DNA of 64,000 bases from Stomorhina lunata (lineage: Eukaryota > Arthropoda > Insecta > Diptera > Rhiniidae). The stretch covers positions 124,349,983 to 124,413,982 of the forward strand of contig OW121742.1 of NCBI GenBank assembly GCA_933228675.1, in the 5' to 3' direction. This document shows, in pieces, positions 1 through 10,211 of this stretch (position 1 is its first letter; each line of letters begins with the position of its first letter). The position numbers were made by a program, and so were the translations under genes. The notes below the pieces were generated by a model. That model worked only from the letters and a program-made list of their open reading frames with translations. It had not been told where the DNA came from and did no database searches.

Positions 1-2
1 AT

Positions 3-1025
3 TTTAACATATCGTCGCCAATTGATTTAGTTCTAGGAAATGATAGTGAACGCTGCATCAATCTAGAAGGAATCAAAAGAGATGTCTGCGGTTCAGCTAC
101 AGCATACAAAACAGTATTTGGATGGGTTCTCAGTGGTTCAGTTCAAACGAAGCCCATATCGTCGTTTTCATCAAATATCAATTCGGAAAATACAAATTCA
201 GACAAACTTATTCGAAAATTCTGGAAGCAGAAAGAGAAACCATTGTATCGCCCAATTTCCTTAGAAAATAATTATTGTGAGCATTGTCATCAAGGGACGA
301 AACTTATCGACTCATCTACATTTGGCACTCCGAGTCAAAATATGTTGGATCCACTTCAGCAACTCCCTTTTCAAAAGCCCCCCCGGGAGGCAGTTAAATA
401 TTACCAAATGAAAATTGTTACATTTGTGGCGAATTTCATAAATTTCTTGGCAATTATATCTTCACCTTATAAATTTACTAAAATATTCAAATTAGCTGGA
501 CTTTTGCTCAAAAAGGTTGCAGCAAGCAACTCCCAGTTGTTTACTTCTTTTCCCAAAGAAGATCTATTAACTGATTCCTTCAGTTCTAATTTTGAGCCTA
601 TCCCTCAGGCTTCTCAAATTCCTAATGAAGTTATTACCGATTTGCATAAAATTAAATCCCATACAACACATCACAAAAAATCTAATGTAAATCGAGAAAG
701 CTTTACTACTGTTCCCATCAGTAGCTTTCATACTCAAGTAAAATACGTTAAACCAAAATTATTTACAATCACTCAGAAGAAATGTCCAAATGCGAAACAT
801 TGGTTTATAAATTGGAAAGATGAGTATTTAAGATATCGCAAGAAACCTTACAAATGGAAATTTTCTTCGCCGAAGCTAAAAATAGCCAAACGTAATGTTC
901 GAGCTGTGGACATCTTTACCGAAGCTGACACCATCACTTCATTGCTATACTTTGCTACTTGCCTCAAAAATACATTTTTAAAGCCAGTAATTTCTTTTAA
1001 TAATTATTTGGTTTGTGGCAAGTAA
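3..1025 (+). pseudogene. BEL/Pao retrotransposon pol remnant (protease end, linker, integrase tail), 5' end outside window
   Basis: The frame is open from base 3 to a TAA at 1023-1025, so the reading frame enters from outside the window; the Met at 243 is internal. Residues from about base 24 (DLVLGND) through TVFGWVLSG match the end of the BEL/Pao aspartic protease region. RKFW followed by NYCEHCHQGTKLID fits the linker before the reverse transcriptase. The reverse transcriptase, RNase H and integrase core are absent. The frame passes to a stretch resembling the integrase C-terminus (WFINWKDEYLRYRKKPYKW, and KPVISF near the end, where the family usually has RP..KL). This looks like an internal deletion that kept the frame. 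The polyprotein would normally carry out element replication; this copy cannot. The family call is firm; the exact deletion limits are inferred. Confidence 0.75.
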
Positions 1026-1172
1026 ACATTAAATATGTAATCTAAATAATCAATTCTTACATACAATCTCCAAAAAATTAATTTTCTATTCCCTTAACAG
1101 CTTTATATTTCCCAATATCATTTCCATTTGTTTCCATCATATTCGCATTCCTTATAACGCTTTCAATTTCAG
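1022..1172 (+). other. possible 151-nt intron joining the two BEL/Pao ORFs
   Basis: A donor-like GTAAAC starts at 1022, overlapping the stop codon of the upstream ORF. A pyrimidine-rich acceptor TTTCAATTTCAG ends at 1172, immediately before the zinc-knuckle ORF's ATG. Splicing would complete a Lys codon from two bases before and one base after the intron, and would place the downstream Met in frame. A second AG after CCCTTAACAG near 1100 is an alternative acceptor. There is no transcript evidence here. Confidence 0.4.
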
Positions 1173-1173
1173 A

Positions 1174-1770
1174 ATGTCAAACCGTTTGCCCCGCAACCCA
1201 GAGATTCACCAGTGCAAACTTTGTCATCGCTACCATTCTCTGAGGTTCTGTCGAAGTTTCCTGGCTATGGGTCCAACCGATCGAAGAAGAGTGGTTCACC
1301 AGTATCGTTATTGCGTGAATTGTCTGGCCAGAACGCACTCGGTGAATACCTGTGATAGCCCAGATACATGCATGTACTGCGAGCAGCTGCATCATACTTT
1401 GCTGCACCAACATCGGCGTACACGGACACCATCATCAAGGCGAAGCGTCCACGAGAGGCTGCGTGAATCTCCAACATCAGCAAACCGCCAAACAGCTAGT
1501 GCACGAAGTCGCAACCAAAGTACCGCAGCCAACGGCAACGCCACACGCAGACGTCGAGTCATCCGACAGACTACCAGCAGCCACTCTACCAGGAGACATA
1601 ACACCGATTCCAGGCAAGCTCGCACCACCAACAACAACATTCGCCGACGAAAACGCCGGAACGAGCAACTAAATCAGCCAGAGACTTCAACCGCCGCTCC
1701 AAACCAACGCATCCTTTCGGAAGCAATCCGCTCTCTGGCCGAAGTTCTTTGCGCCTCCACTACCTCCTAG
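1174..1770 (+). CDS. gag-like zinc-knuckle protein, Arg-rich tail (third ORF of the BEL/Pao element)
   Basis: This is an intact 198-residue ORF. Three zinc-binding clusters are visible: C14-x2-C17-x3-H21-x4-C26, a classical knuckle C47-x2-C50-x4-H55-x4-C60, and C66-x2-C69 followed by H73, H74 and H78. The pattern C..C...H, YCVNCLARTH and HHTLLH is the one I associate with gag-derived proteins of fly BEL/Pao elements. Residues 79-170 are very rich in Arg, Ser, Thr and Asn, suggesting nucleic-acid binding. The C-terminus (ILSEAIRSLAEVLC) looks like a short amphipathic helix. The start sits one base after a good splice acceptor, so the protein may be made from a spliced message or as a fusion to the upstream ORF. 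It lies directly upstream of the polypurine tract and LTR. Antisense ORFs across it are shadows of its Arg/Ser-rich composition. Confidence 0.7.
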   Translation: MSNRLPRNPEIHQCKLCHRYHSLRFCRSFLAMGPTDRRRVVHQYRYCVNCLARTHSVNTCDSPDTCMYCEQLHHTLLHQHRRTRTPSSRRSVHERLRESPTSANRQTASARSRNQSTAANGNATRRRRVIRQTTSSHSTRRHNTDSRQARTTNNNIRRRKRRNEQLNQPETSTAAPNQRILSEAIRSLAEVLCASTTS

Positions 1771-1790
1771 GTTTAATTTGCACAAGTGCA

Positions 1791-1802
1791 AGAGGGGCGC
1801 CA
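1791..1802 (+). promoter_or_regulatory. polypurine tract of the BEL/Pao element
   Basis: The purine run AGAGGGG followed by CGCCA directly precedes the LTR start TGTTTA. This is the usual place of the plus-strand primer in LTR elements. Confidence 0.6.
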
Positions 1803-2136
1803 TGTTTAAATTAGCATAAAGCTATTTATTTATTATTTTTAATATTGAAATTAATTATAAATGAATTTTTTATATTATTATTATTTTAGTTTTAAGTTAT
1901 TATCATTGAATTTTCTTTAACTGTATATAAATCGCTTAAATTAAAGTTTAAAGTGTTAACACTTTCTTAACATTCGTTAAGTTTTTATGTTAAAGCTAGC
2001 GTTTAAGAATAAACCGTTATAACGTAGTTTAAAAAAGCCTTCGAGGCATAAAAATTAAAAAACATAATTCCTATTCATCTACAACTGCGAAAGGGTAAGC
2101 ATCTCTTGCTACTAAATAAAACTTTATTTCTAAACA
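1803..2136 (+). mobile_element. 3' LTR of the BEL/Pao element
   Basis: The segment starts TGTTTA and ends TAAACA, a 6-bp terminal inverted repeat of the TG...CA type, and follows a polypurine tract. It contains AATAAA-type signals near 2010 and 2115. At 334 bp it is a plausible BEL/Pao LTR. The 5' LTR is outside the window, so the right boundary rests on the terminal inverted repeat alone. Confidence 0.6.
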
Positions 2137-2440
2137 CTAATCCCATTGTGTTCTTATTTCTTTTTTTCCTATTCCCAAGCCTTCTCCAGGATACTTAGGA
2201 TTTCTCATTCCTTGAGAAATTCTAAGTATAAATTAAATAGAATAGCCCAGTTCTATTCAATCATAGATAGATATTTGTTTGCAAGTTTTGGTATAGGATC
2301 TTCTTTATCTGATAAAAATCTATATAATAAACTTTGGATTATTGATTCCTATTTTGAGGTCTAAGATAGATCCTTGCCTTCAATCCTAATGTCGTAGCCA
2401 GACTCCTATATAAGTAGATCTAAAGATTTATATCTATCTA
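2137..2440. other. unassigned AT-rich sequence
   Basis: A 72-codon frame spans 2146-2364 but shows no recognisable domain or coding character. I see nothing else in this stretch. Confidence 0.5.
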
Positions 2441-2660
2441 TATCTATAAAACAGGATGTGTGTAACTATGTAACTTATGGACTCCAAAACGGCTGGGCCT
2501 GGGATTTTGATGAAATTTTCAGGGAATCTTCAGAATATCCAGGCGGGTGACACTGTGAAGTCTGATTTTCGGTCTGCGGGCGGAGAGGTTTGGCAAAATC
2601 TAATTTTCATAAAATACTAGTGTTTGCTTAGGGCCAGCAACGCGGACGGGGTCATCTAGT
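2441..2660 (+). mobile_element. short Helitron-like non-autonomous element, copy 1
   Basis: The sequence runs from TATCTATAAAACAGGATG through an 'ACGGCTGGGC...GATTTTGATGAAATTTTC' type body to CAACGCGGACGGGGTCATCTAG followed by T. The CTAG-T end with a GC-richer pre-terminal stretch is typical of Helitron/Helentron-derived elements in insects. It encodes nothing. A reverse-complement relative lies at 4027-4270. Confidence 0.6.
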
Positions 2661-3416
2661 AATTTATACAATCATAGATCGAATTTATATTCTTTTAGTC
2701 CAACCCTTTTAAATTAATATTGTTATGTTAATGTGGAAATCTGGTTATTTGATATATATATAGACTTGAAGTCCATTGTAGACGGATGGTTGCAAAAAGC
2801 TAATTGAACAACTTGGATATCTATAAAATCCAATATCTATATCAGACAGATTGCCCTGGTATTGTAAGAAATAAGATCCCCGAGTTAGACGCCTTTTGTA
2901 CGACAGGACAAGGCAAGTGAAGAGAATATATATGTTTTATCTACCCCTTCTCTTTGTTTTTGTTACCACGTACATATCCACTGATTTCCTCTATTGAAAC
3001 ACCCGGATTGCTTAAAAAAGTCTTAAGTAAGCCAGATTGTCAAGATTATAACTTCAGCTTCTGCTAATGCAACTCGTGTCAACCAGTCAGGCAGAGGCGG
3101 ATACATGTAGGATAGACAGTATTCCGAGACAGCTTAACCTATCTAAACGGTATGGTATAAATTCTTGAACTTACCTCAGACTTAGACTATGAAGTCCATT
3201 GTGTTATAACGGAAGATGGTAAAAACAAAGCATATCGCTGATTTTCCCCATTTGACCACCAGGATTTCTTTGAAAGGGTCTTAAGTCGGCTAATATTTTC
3301 CTCAGCCAGATCGCCCAGGGCTCTATTTTTCCTGCACTTCCATTTCCAATTGGAACAAGAGGTACTTCTCTCAGACTGCATTCGATTCTACTTTTAGACT
3401 CATTGAAAGGGACCTA
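2661..3416. other. unassigned, with a diverged repeated motif
   Basis: GAAGTCCATTGT occurs at about 2768 and 3190, each followed by an ACGGA(A/T)GATGGT-like stretch. The block near 2885-2950 (TGTACGACAGGACA, then a pyrimidine-rich stretch) resembles one near 4815-4870. These look like old repeat copies. No gene is seen. Confidence 0.4.
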
Positions 3417-3419
3417 CGT

Positions 3420-3567
3420 TTTAATTCCGGCTCCGAACGGCAAATGCATTAGTTAAAGAAAAATTTGAAAATTTTAATTTTTTTCAAGTGGGTCTGGCCA
3501 GGGATCGAACTTGGGACCCCTGGTATGCGAGGCGGATGACTAACCTGCTATATCATGGCGGTTCACA
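3420..3567 (-). mobile_element. tRNA-derived SINE, copy 1
   Basis: Read on the minus strand it begins GTGAACCGCCATGATATAGC. It has an A-box-like segment (ATGATATAGCAGG) and a B box (AGTTCGATCC) inside a T-arm-like hairpin, then a body ending with CTAATGCATTTGCCG. The same body is found at 38382-38588. RNA polymerase III transcription is the expected mode for this class. Confidence 0.75.
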
Positions 3568-4026
3568 ACGGATCCACATTTGTTTGGTTTAAATACGTTC
3601 TCGAACAGACTTTCTCACAGTAGGATTCTAGATAGTTCACCTGGAATTGTCAAGAAGGTTCCAAGTTTTGCCAACTTGTCTGCTTTACAGTCCCCTGGTA
3701 TGTCTCTGTATGTATTCATATAAGATGTATATTAAACTGCTGAGCTGAGATTTTTGGGGCAATGAATAGTGGTGTTTTTCTGGATTCTTTCAAGATTCTT
3801 TCTTCTTAGTAGTAGACTTAATAGTAGATTTTCTAGAAGAAAATATGGTATATTCTCGTTAGAGTAGTCCCCGAATTTGGTTTTGCGTTTTGTCATCCTG
3901 TTTTCAGAAGTTCTTCTCATCCTTTTCGGCGACTCTAGTAGTCAAAGTTACTTTATCAGAATTTCGCCGCTCAATACATACAAATGTTTGTATGTATACC
4001 CTTTTTCGAATATGTACATATATAAA
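3568..4026. other. unassigned
   Basis: No gene or recognised repeat. It includes a small palindromic TACAAATGTTTGTA near 3980-3995. Confidence 0.4.
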
Positions 4027-4270
4027 ACTAGCTGATCCGGTCAGCGTTGCAGGCCCTAAGCAAACATTAGATATTGACAGATGTCATTAGTAGTGCAATA
4101 TGAAAATTGGATTTTGGCACGCCTCTCCGCCCGCAGACCGAAAATCAGACTTCACAGTGTCACCTGCCTGGAAATTCTGAAGATTCCCTGAAAATTTCAT
4201 CAAAATCGGCCTAGCCATTTGGGAGTCCATACGTTACATATTTACACACATTATGTTTTATAGATATGGA
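4027..4270 (-). mobile_element. short Helitron-like non-autonomous element, copy 2
   Basis: This is the reverse complement of the element at 2441-2660. On the minus strand it runs from CTATAAAACATAATGTG through the same body to GCAACGCTGACCGGATCAGC and then TAGT. It is somewhat longer than copy 1 because of extra bases near the CTAG end. Confidence 0.6.
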
Positions 4271-5215
4271 TAGATTACCTTTAGATAACCAGGTTTCGAA
4301 ACAAGTTTTGGAAGAAGAGGTCTCTTATCTTCTTTAAATCTTTTCATTCCCTTTCGTAGCACAACTTTAATTCGCTTCATACTAAATATTCAAATATTTT
4401 CCAACTTTATTGCATCATTTTTCAAAATTCTTTTAATATTATAAGGGTAATAGTTCTGGTTGGTCATTTAAGATCCGAAAGCAATGACATTAAGAGTTTC
4501 AAAAGTTTATTATTACAGACGACAACATGTCAGTCAGTACAACCAACATACAAACATACATGTTGATGTTGCTGCCAGTGTGTGGTCACAAAATTGTCTA
4601 AAATCATCGAAGCAATTTAATATAAGACATTTTTTGCAACTAACAGGGTGGAGAAAAAAGTGAGGGAAATGTGTTTGAACTATCGTTTTACTTGACAACT
4701 TGGATTAGGTTACTTTTAATGACGAAAGAGAATTTCTTAACTGAAGTTTCACAGCTTCTGCAAAAGTCGGAAACAAGTGCTCAGAGTCAGAAGCGTCCAG
4801 AGTTAATCTCCTTCTGTACGACTGTTCAGGACAAGTGTATATAAGATATTTTACGTACTTCTCCTGCTTATCGCAGCTTCAGCAAAAGTTACTTGTAACA
4901 AAATTCAGTCTATCCTGTGTCTTCTTATGAAACAGTGTCCTATCGAAAACAAGTAACAATATCTGTAAAGGGAACCACATCTGTCTGAATCCTTGAACTG
5001 ACGCCCACCTATTATTTGCTCAATTGCATGCTTTCTCTTTCTCACAGTAGGAGCTTCTGCACGGTAAACAATATAATATGGGTACTGAACTGTTAAGACA
5101 TCTAGTTGAGAAATCTGCTACAATCATTTGCTTTTTCCAGCGAATAAATTCAGAAACTTAATGGTAGTTGGACTATTTGTTCTTCTACTTCCATAATGGT
5201 CAGATTTTCTCCCTG
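4271..5215. other. unassigned
   Basis: No gene seen. Part of it (near 4800-4870) is a diverged relative of 2880-2950, so much of it is probably old repeat sequence. Confidence 0.4.
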
Positions 5216-7260
5216 AAGAGCACTACATTTATCCGGTAGCCTTTAGCGATATTAACTATAGATCTTTAGAGATTAGTGAGGAAGACAATAGGAAGATAAC
5301 TAGAATTTGATACAGGTCTGAAGATTAAAATGAGCTAATGCACGATAAATAAGGCAGATGAACATCCTTGATCAGAGATTAATGGTAGCCTTTGGCAATA
5401 TTAAGCCGTAGTTGTTAAAAGGAGAGCTCGAAATCTGTCTGATTATTGAGTCGTTAGCCAACATGGTAGAAGACAATAATTCAGAGAGATGGAACTAGAA
5501 ACAGGTCTGAGTTTAAATGACCTAATCTTTGAGAGTTTAGGCTGATGAAGGCCTTTGAACAAAGGGTTAACCCAAAGTCTACCTGATAATTGAATCGGAA
5601 GCCATCAGTTTAGATAATTAGAATTCGAGGCAGATCTGAAAGTTTAAATGAGATAATCCTTTATAATTAGGGCTAATAAAGATCCTTGATCAAAGATAAA
5701 CGGTAGCCTTAGGCGATATTTAGTTGAAGGTCTTTACAGGAGAATCAGAAGTCTATCTGATTTTTGAGTTGGGAAACATCAGAGTAGAAGACAATGAGTC
5801 AGATTAGATAACATGAATTCGATACAGTTTTAAAAGTTTAAAGGAGCTTATCTTTCTTTATCATCTTTAATGAAATATCAACAGTAGGTGATATTTAGCA
5901 GAATTTCCTTAGGAAGGGACCCGAAGTAATTGAGTCGGAAGTAATCAGTTCAGAAGACAATGTGTCAGAGAAGATAACTTCAATTCGATACAGATTTAAA
6001 AGTTTATATGAGCTAATCCTAGATAATGTAGGACGATGAAGATACCTTATCAGAGATCAACAGTAGTTTTGGCGATATTTTGCTGTAGGTGTTTGGGGAG
6101 AACCCAAAGCCTACCTGATCATACAGTCGGGGGCATCAGTGTAGAAGACAATGAGTTAGATAATATAACTAGAATTTGATACAGATCTCAAAGTTTAAAT
6201 GGCATAATCCTTGAGAATTTAGGCTAATGAATATCCTTGATCAAAGATCTTCGATTGTCATTAACGAAATATCAACAGTAGCCTTTGGTATATTTAGCTG
6301 AATGTCTTTAGGAAGAAACCCGAAGTGAAGAAATTGAGTCGGAAGTAATCAGTGCAGAAGACATTGTGTCTGAGAAGATAACTACATTTCTATACAGATC
6401 TGAAAGTTTATATGAGCTAATCCTAGATAATGTAGGACGATGAAGATCCCTTATCAGAGATCAACAGTAGTTTTGGCGATATTTTGCTGTAGGTGTTTGG
6501 GGAGAACCCAAAGCCTACCTGATCATAGAGTCGGGGGGGGGGGGGGGCATCAGTACAGAAAGCAATGAGTCAGAGAAGATTACTAGAATTCGATACAGAT
6601 CTCAAAGTTTAAATGACCTAATCCTTGATCTTAGATTGTTAACTGGTGTAACAAATGAATATCTTATATTATGGAATAGTTAGGTAAGATCTTCTCAACA
6701 AGGGACTTAGATTAGGCATTTGATTTGAGATTAGGATGAAGGAAGTTTTAAAATTTAAATAAAAGATTGAAATAATGAAAAAAGATATTGTGTAGATTGA
6801 ATATAAAGGGGGTATGTGATTCCTTCCATAAACCAAGGTGTGTTTATATTTGAACAATAATTCCATAATTTATAGATCGAGTGCAATGATCGGCAAATTA
6901 GCACCTAGGGTCCGAGCACCAATCGTCATTTACCACGGATCTAGTGAGATCTCAATTAAATTAGAAATTATTATAAAGGTTAGATGAGCCGATCCTTGAT
7001 TCCGGATTAAGAACGTAGGCTGATGTAGATCCTTTATGAAAGACTAGATTATGACATAACAAGACCTTCTCGGAATGGATTCGAGAAAGATTAGGGATTG
7101 AAAAAAATTAGGTAAGGTTGGAAATATCAATTAAATATTTAAATATGAAATATAATGTTGTATAGATTTTTTTGTTATAAGGAATTTATTTCATTCCCTT
7201 AATAAACCAAGATCAGTTTATATTTCAACAATTGACCCATATCAAATTGAGTTTGTGAAA
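5216..7260. repeat. decayed long-period tandem repeat
   Basis: Recurrent blocks include 'GGTAGCCTTTGGCGATATT', 'GAAGACAATGAGTCAGA', 'GAATTCGATACAGATCT' and 'CTAATCCTTGA...GATGAAGATCC', in the same order. Most units are well diverged and vary in length. One pair, 6014-6130 and 6418-6540, is almost identical at a spacing of about 404 bp. Blocks near 6812-6868 and 7180-7240 (ATAAACCAAG...TTTATATTTCAACAAT) continue the pattern. There is no coding potential. Confidence 0.65.
6533..6547 (+). repeat. homopolymer run of 15 G
   Basis: Fifteen consecutive G bases occur where the sibling repeat copy near 6127 has only five, in an otherwise AT-rich window. Confidence 0.95.
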
Positions 7261-7628
7261 CTTAATTTAATTAGTAATGATCATCTTTTAAGTGCTTTTT
7301 TTTCCTAATAATAAAAAACCCTGTTTTAATTTGCTGTAACAAAAAAATGTTTAACATATTTTTGATATTCGATATTGGTGTCAATAGCAGACAGTCAGAC
7401 TGACTTGACTGACAGTCATCTAGACATAAGGCCCTTCAGCATGAACTAATCTTAAAACTTAAAATCATATTAAGAAAATTTTCTGTGCTCTTTTGAGGCT
7501 TAAAACCTGAGATTTTTTGTATGGATTTAGAAAGGAAGTTTGGCTTAAGATCATGTATGATCGAAAGAGCATAAAACAAAAATATATAAATAAATAGTTT
7601 TAAAACTTAAATCCAAACAATATAATTG
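7261..7628. other. unassigned
   Basis: No gene. A short run of TGACTGACAGTCA-like repeats lies near 7390-7420. Confidence 0.4.
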
Positions 7629-9460
7629 AAAAAAAAACAAGTAAGAGTGTTATATTCGGCTGTACCGAATCTTATATACCCACCATCAAGTTGTGTTAAA
7701 TTTAGAAACATATCTCATATATCTACGAGGGTGCAGCTAATTCAAAATCTGCACCAAAACTGGAAAAATCGCTAAGCTAATTGATATTCTTGGTAAAACC
7801 TTTGGACTAAATTCGGTTGCCGTAGATTTATAGTTCAACATTTAAAAATATTTTAGTGGTTTCCCTAGTATTTACTTTGATCACAATTCGGTCTCATAAC
7901 CGGGTATAGTTTTACATTAATAAGTTGTTAAATACTTTTCGTTGTGATTAATATGTAGTTAGGCTAAACACGTTAATAGTAATACGACAGGTCCATATAT
8001 TTCGTTATGAGTTCCTAATGCATTCATCATATATAAAGTCTGGGCTGAACATTGATTGATGCCTATATAATTTCATAGGTGCAATCGTAATGAATGTACC
8101 TCCAAATCTTTTTGATTGTAGATATAAAAAGGGGATGTTATATATATAAGAATTATAGCCAAATGTTGACCGATTGTAACAAAATTTTACACACTGACTG
8201 GTATATATAGAGAGCTTATTCTTGCAAAATTTAGTGGCCATAGCTATCATAGTTTCTTATTTAATTACTTTTAACTGGCCTTTGCTAAAATTTTTGGTTT
8301 CCGTGAGTGTTTTTCACATGAAAGCTAAAGTGAAATATGGACTGATTCCTATAAAATTTGATAAACTGATCAAAAATTGCATAAAACTTCCCTATTTTAA
8401 ATTTAATCGTCATAGCTATTACAATTGTATTTAATTTATCAGCATTAATGTGTTTCCCGGGGCGGGGTTATATGGGAGCTCTAACTAAATTTGAACCGAT
8501 TTTGTCCATTTTCAACACACATCTTTTTCAAGATATCCAAAATACTTTTGTAAAATTTTGTCCCTCTAGCTCTTTTCGTTAAGGCGCTATCGTGCTTTTA
8601 TCTGACGGACAGACGGACATAAACAACCTTTTCTTTATGTATTTTTGTGTTTCCATAAGTTTTTTATATGGGAGCTATGGTCAAATTTTGCACACTGGCT
8701 GGCATTGGCATAAGACTTCCTTGTGCTTAATTTAGTCTTACTAGCTCTTGTAGTTAAGGAGCTATCACGATTTTATCTGACGGACAGACGGACATAAATC
8801 CCCTTTTCTTTTTGAATTTTTGTGTTTTCGTAAGTTTTTTATATGGGAGGTCAAATAGTGACCGATTGTGACAAAATTTTGCACACTGGCTGGCATTGAT
8901 ATAAGACTTTCTTGTGCCAAATTTAGTGGTTATATCTGTTATACTTTTAGATTTATTGGCATTTAAGTGTATTTTGGGTGAAATTTAGCCTGTTTTCGTA
9001 AGTTTTTTGTATGGGAGCTATGGCTAAATGTGAACCGATTTCGATGAAATTTTATATGCTGCCTAGTGCTTATCTAAAACTTCCAGATACCAAATTTTGT
9101 CATCATAACTGTCATAATTTGTCATTTATTAGCAAATAAGCGATTAGCCTAGACGAGGTTATACGGGAGCTATGGCCAAATGCTAACCGATTTTGCCCAA
9201 TTTCAATACCAAAATTTTCTCATAGATAAAGAATGTTTTTGCTAAGTTTCAGTTAGCTAGCTCTTTTCGTTTAGACGTTATCGTGATTTCAACAGACAGA
9301 CAGACAGACGGACAGACAGACGGACATAGCTCAATCGTCTTAGAATTTCATAAGGATTCAGAATATATATCGTTTTTGATTTTTGAACCAATATTAAGGA
9401 AATTACAAACGGAATGACAATCTCAATATACCCCCCATTCTTTTTGATGGTGGGTATAAA
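7629..9460. mobile_element. interspersed repeat of a type common in higher flies, with short terminal inverted repeats
   Basis: The left part reads AACAAGTAAGAGTG, then a small hairpin ATTCGG/CCGAAT, then TATACCCACCATCA (7675-7688). The right end carries the exact inverse TGATGGTGGGTATA (9445-9458). The interior has several related ~190-bp modules with TATGGGAGCTATGG, GCACACTGGCTGGCATT and CTGACGGACAGACGGACATAA. Near the right end is an (ACAG)n/GACGG microsatellite at about 9290-9325. I recall closely similar sequence as a dispersed repeat in Drosophila and calyptrate genomes; its class is unclear to me. The ORFs at 8005-8250 and 8222-8434 are repeat-internal and not convincing genes. Confidence 0.65.
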
Positions 9461-10190
9461 AACAGATATAAAATTATTTGTTCATGGACATTAACCGTAA
9501 AAGGTTAAAAAATTATTTAAAACAATTCTCACGCCCATTTACAGCTATTAAAGCTCCATATGTTTCTTTGCACGATCACAGCAGAATTGAAACTGGATTA
9601 CTAATGTTCACTTAAGAACATTTTATGTTTTAATTGTAGCACGGTTTATGATTTTATTTAAATATTTTATTAAATATTGTTGGCCGTTATTGTTGCATGT
9701 TAAAAATCTTAGAATTGTTGAAATGAAAAGAATTCTATTTAAATTTTATTTAAATGGAGTTATGTTACATTTAAGTCATGCTTAAGCTTTAAATGAAATG
9801 AAAAGTTACGCAAAGCTCATGAAAACCAAAACAAAACCACTTGTAAGTTAAGTTTGAATTAAATTGAAATTAATTTTAAAACTTTGTTTTTCTTGAGGAA
9901 ATGAACTACATAAATTTAAAACAAAGTAATAAAACTTGGGTCATGAAATTCAATTACAAGACACCCGTTGTTGTTTTTAGCCAAAACAACTGTTTTAAAA
10001 TTTTAGGTCAACATTAAATTAAAGAAAAACAACTAAGACCCTTTTTAACTAGACCATAAAATGTACTAATTTAAATTTCTATTGTTTTTATTTTAAGCTT
10101 TATTTTTATTACAAGACCCAAAATATGTTGTACTAATTTCATTAAAAATTTCAAAGAATTATAATGTTTGGTACTTCCAAGTACTGGTAC
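9461..10190. other. unassigned AT-rich sequence
   Basis: No ORF, RNA gene or repeat that I recognise. Confidence 0.4.
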
Positions 10191-10211
10191 CATCATCATC
10201 ATCATCATCAT
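10191..10211 (+). repeat. (CAT)7 microsatellite
   Basis: Seven perfect CAT triplets. They create a His run in a 78-codon frame that otherwise has no support. Confidence 0.9.

Noticed and set aside
1177..1668. Antisense ORFs over the zinc-knuckle gene
   Set aside because: They are shadows of the Arg/Ser/Thr codon composition of the plus-strand ORF.
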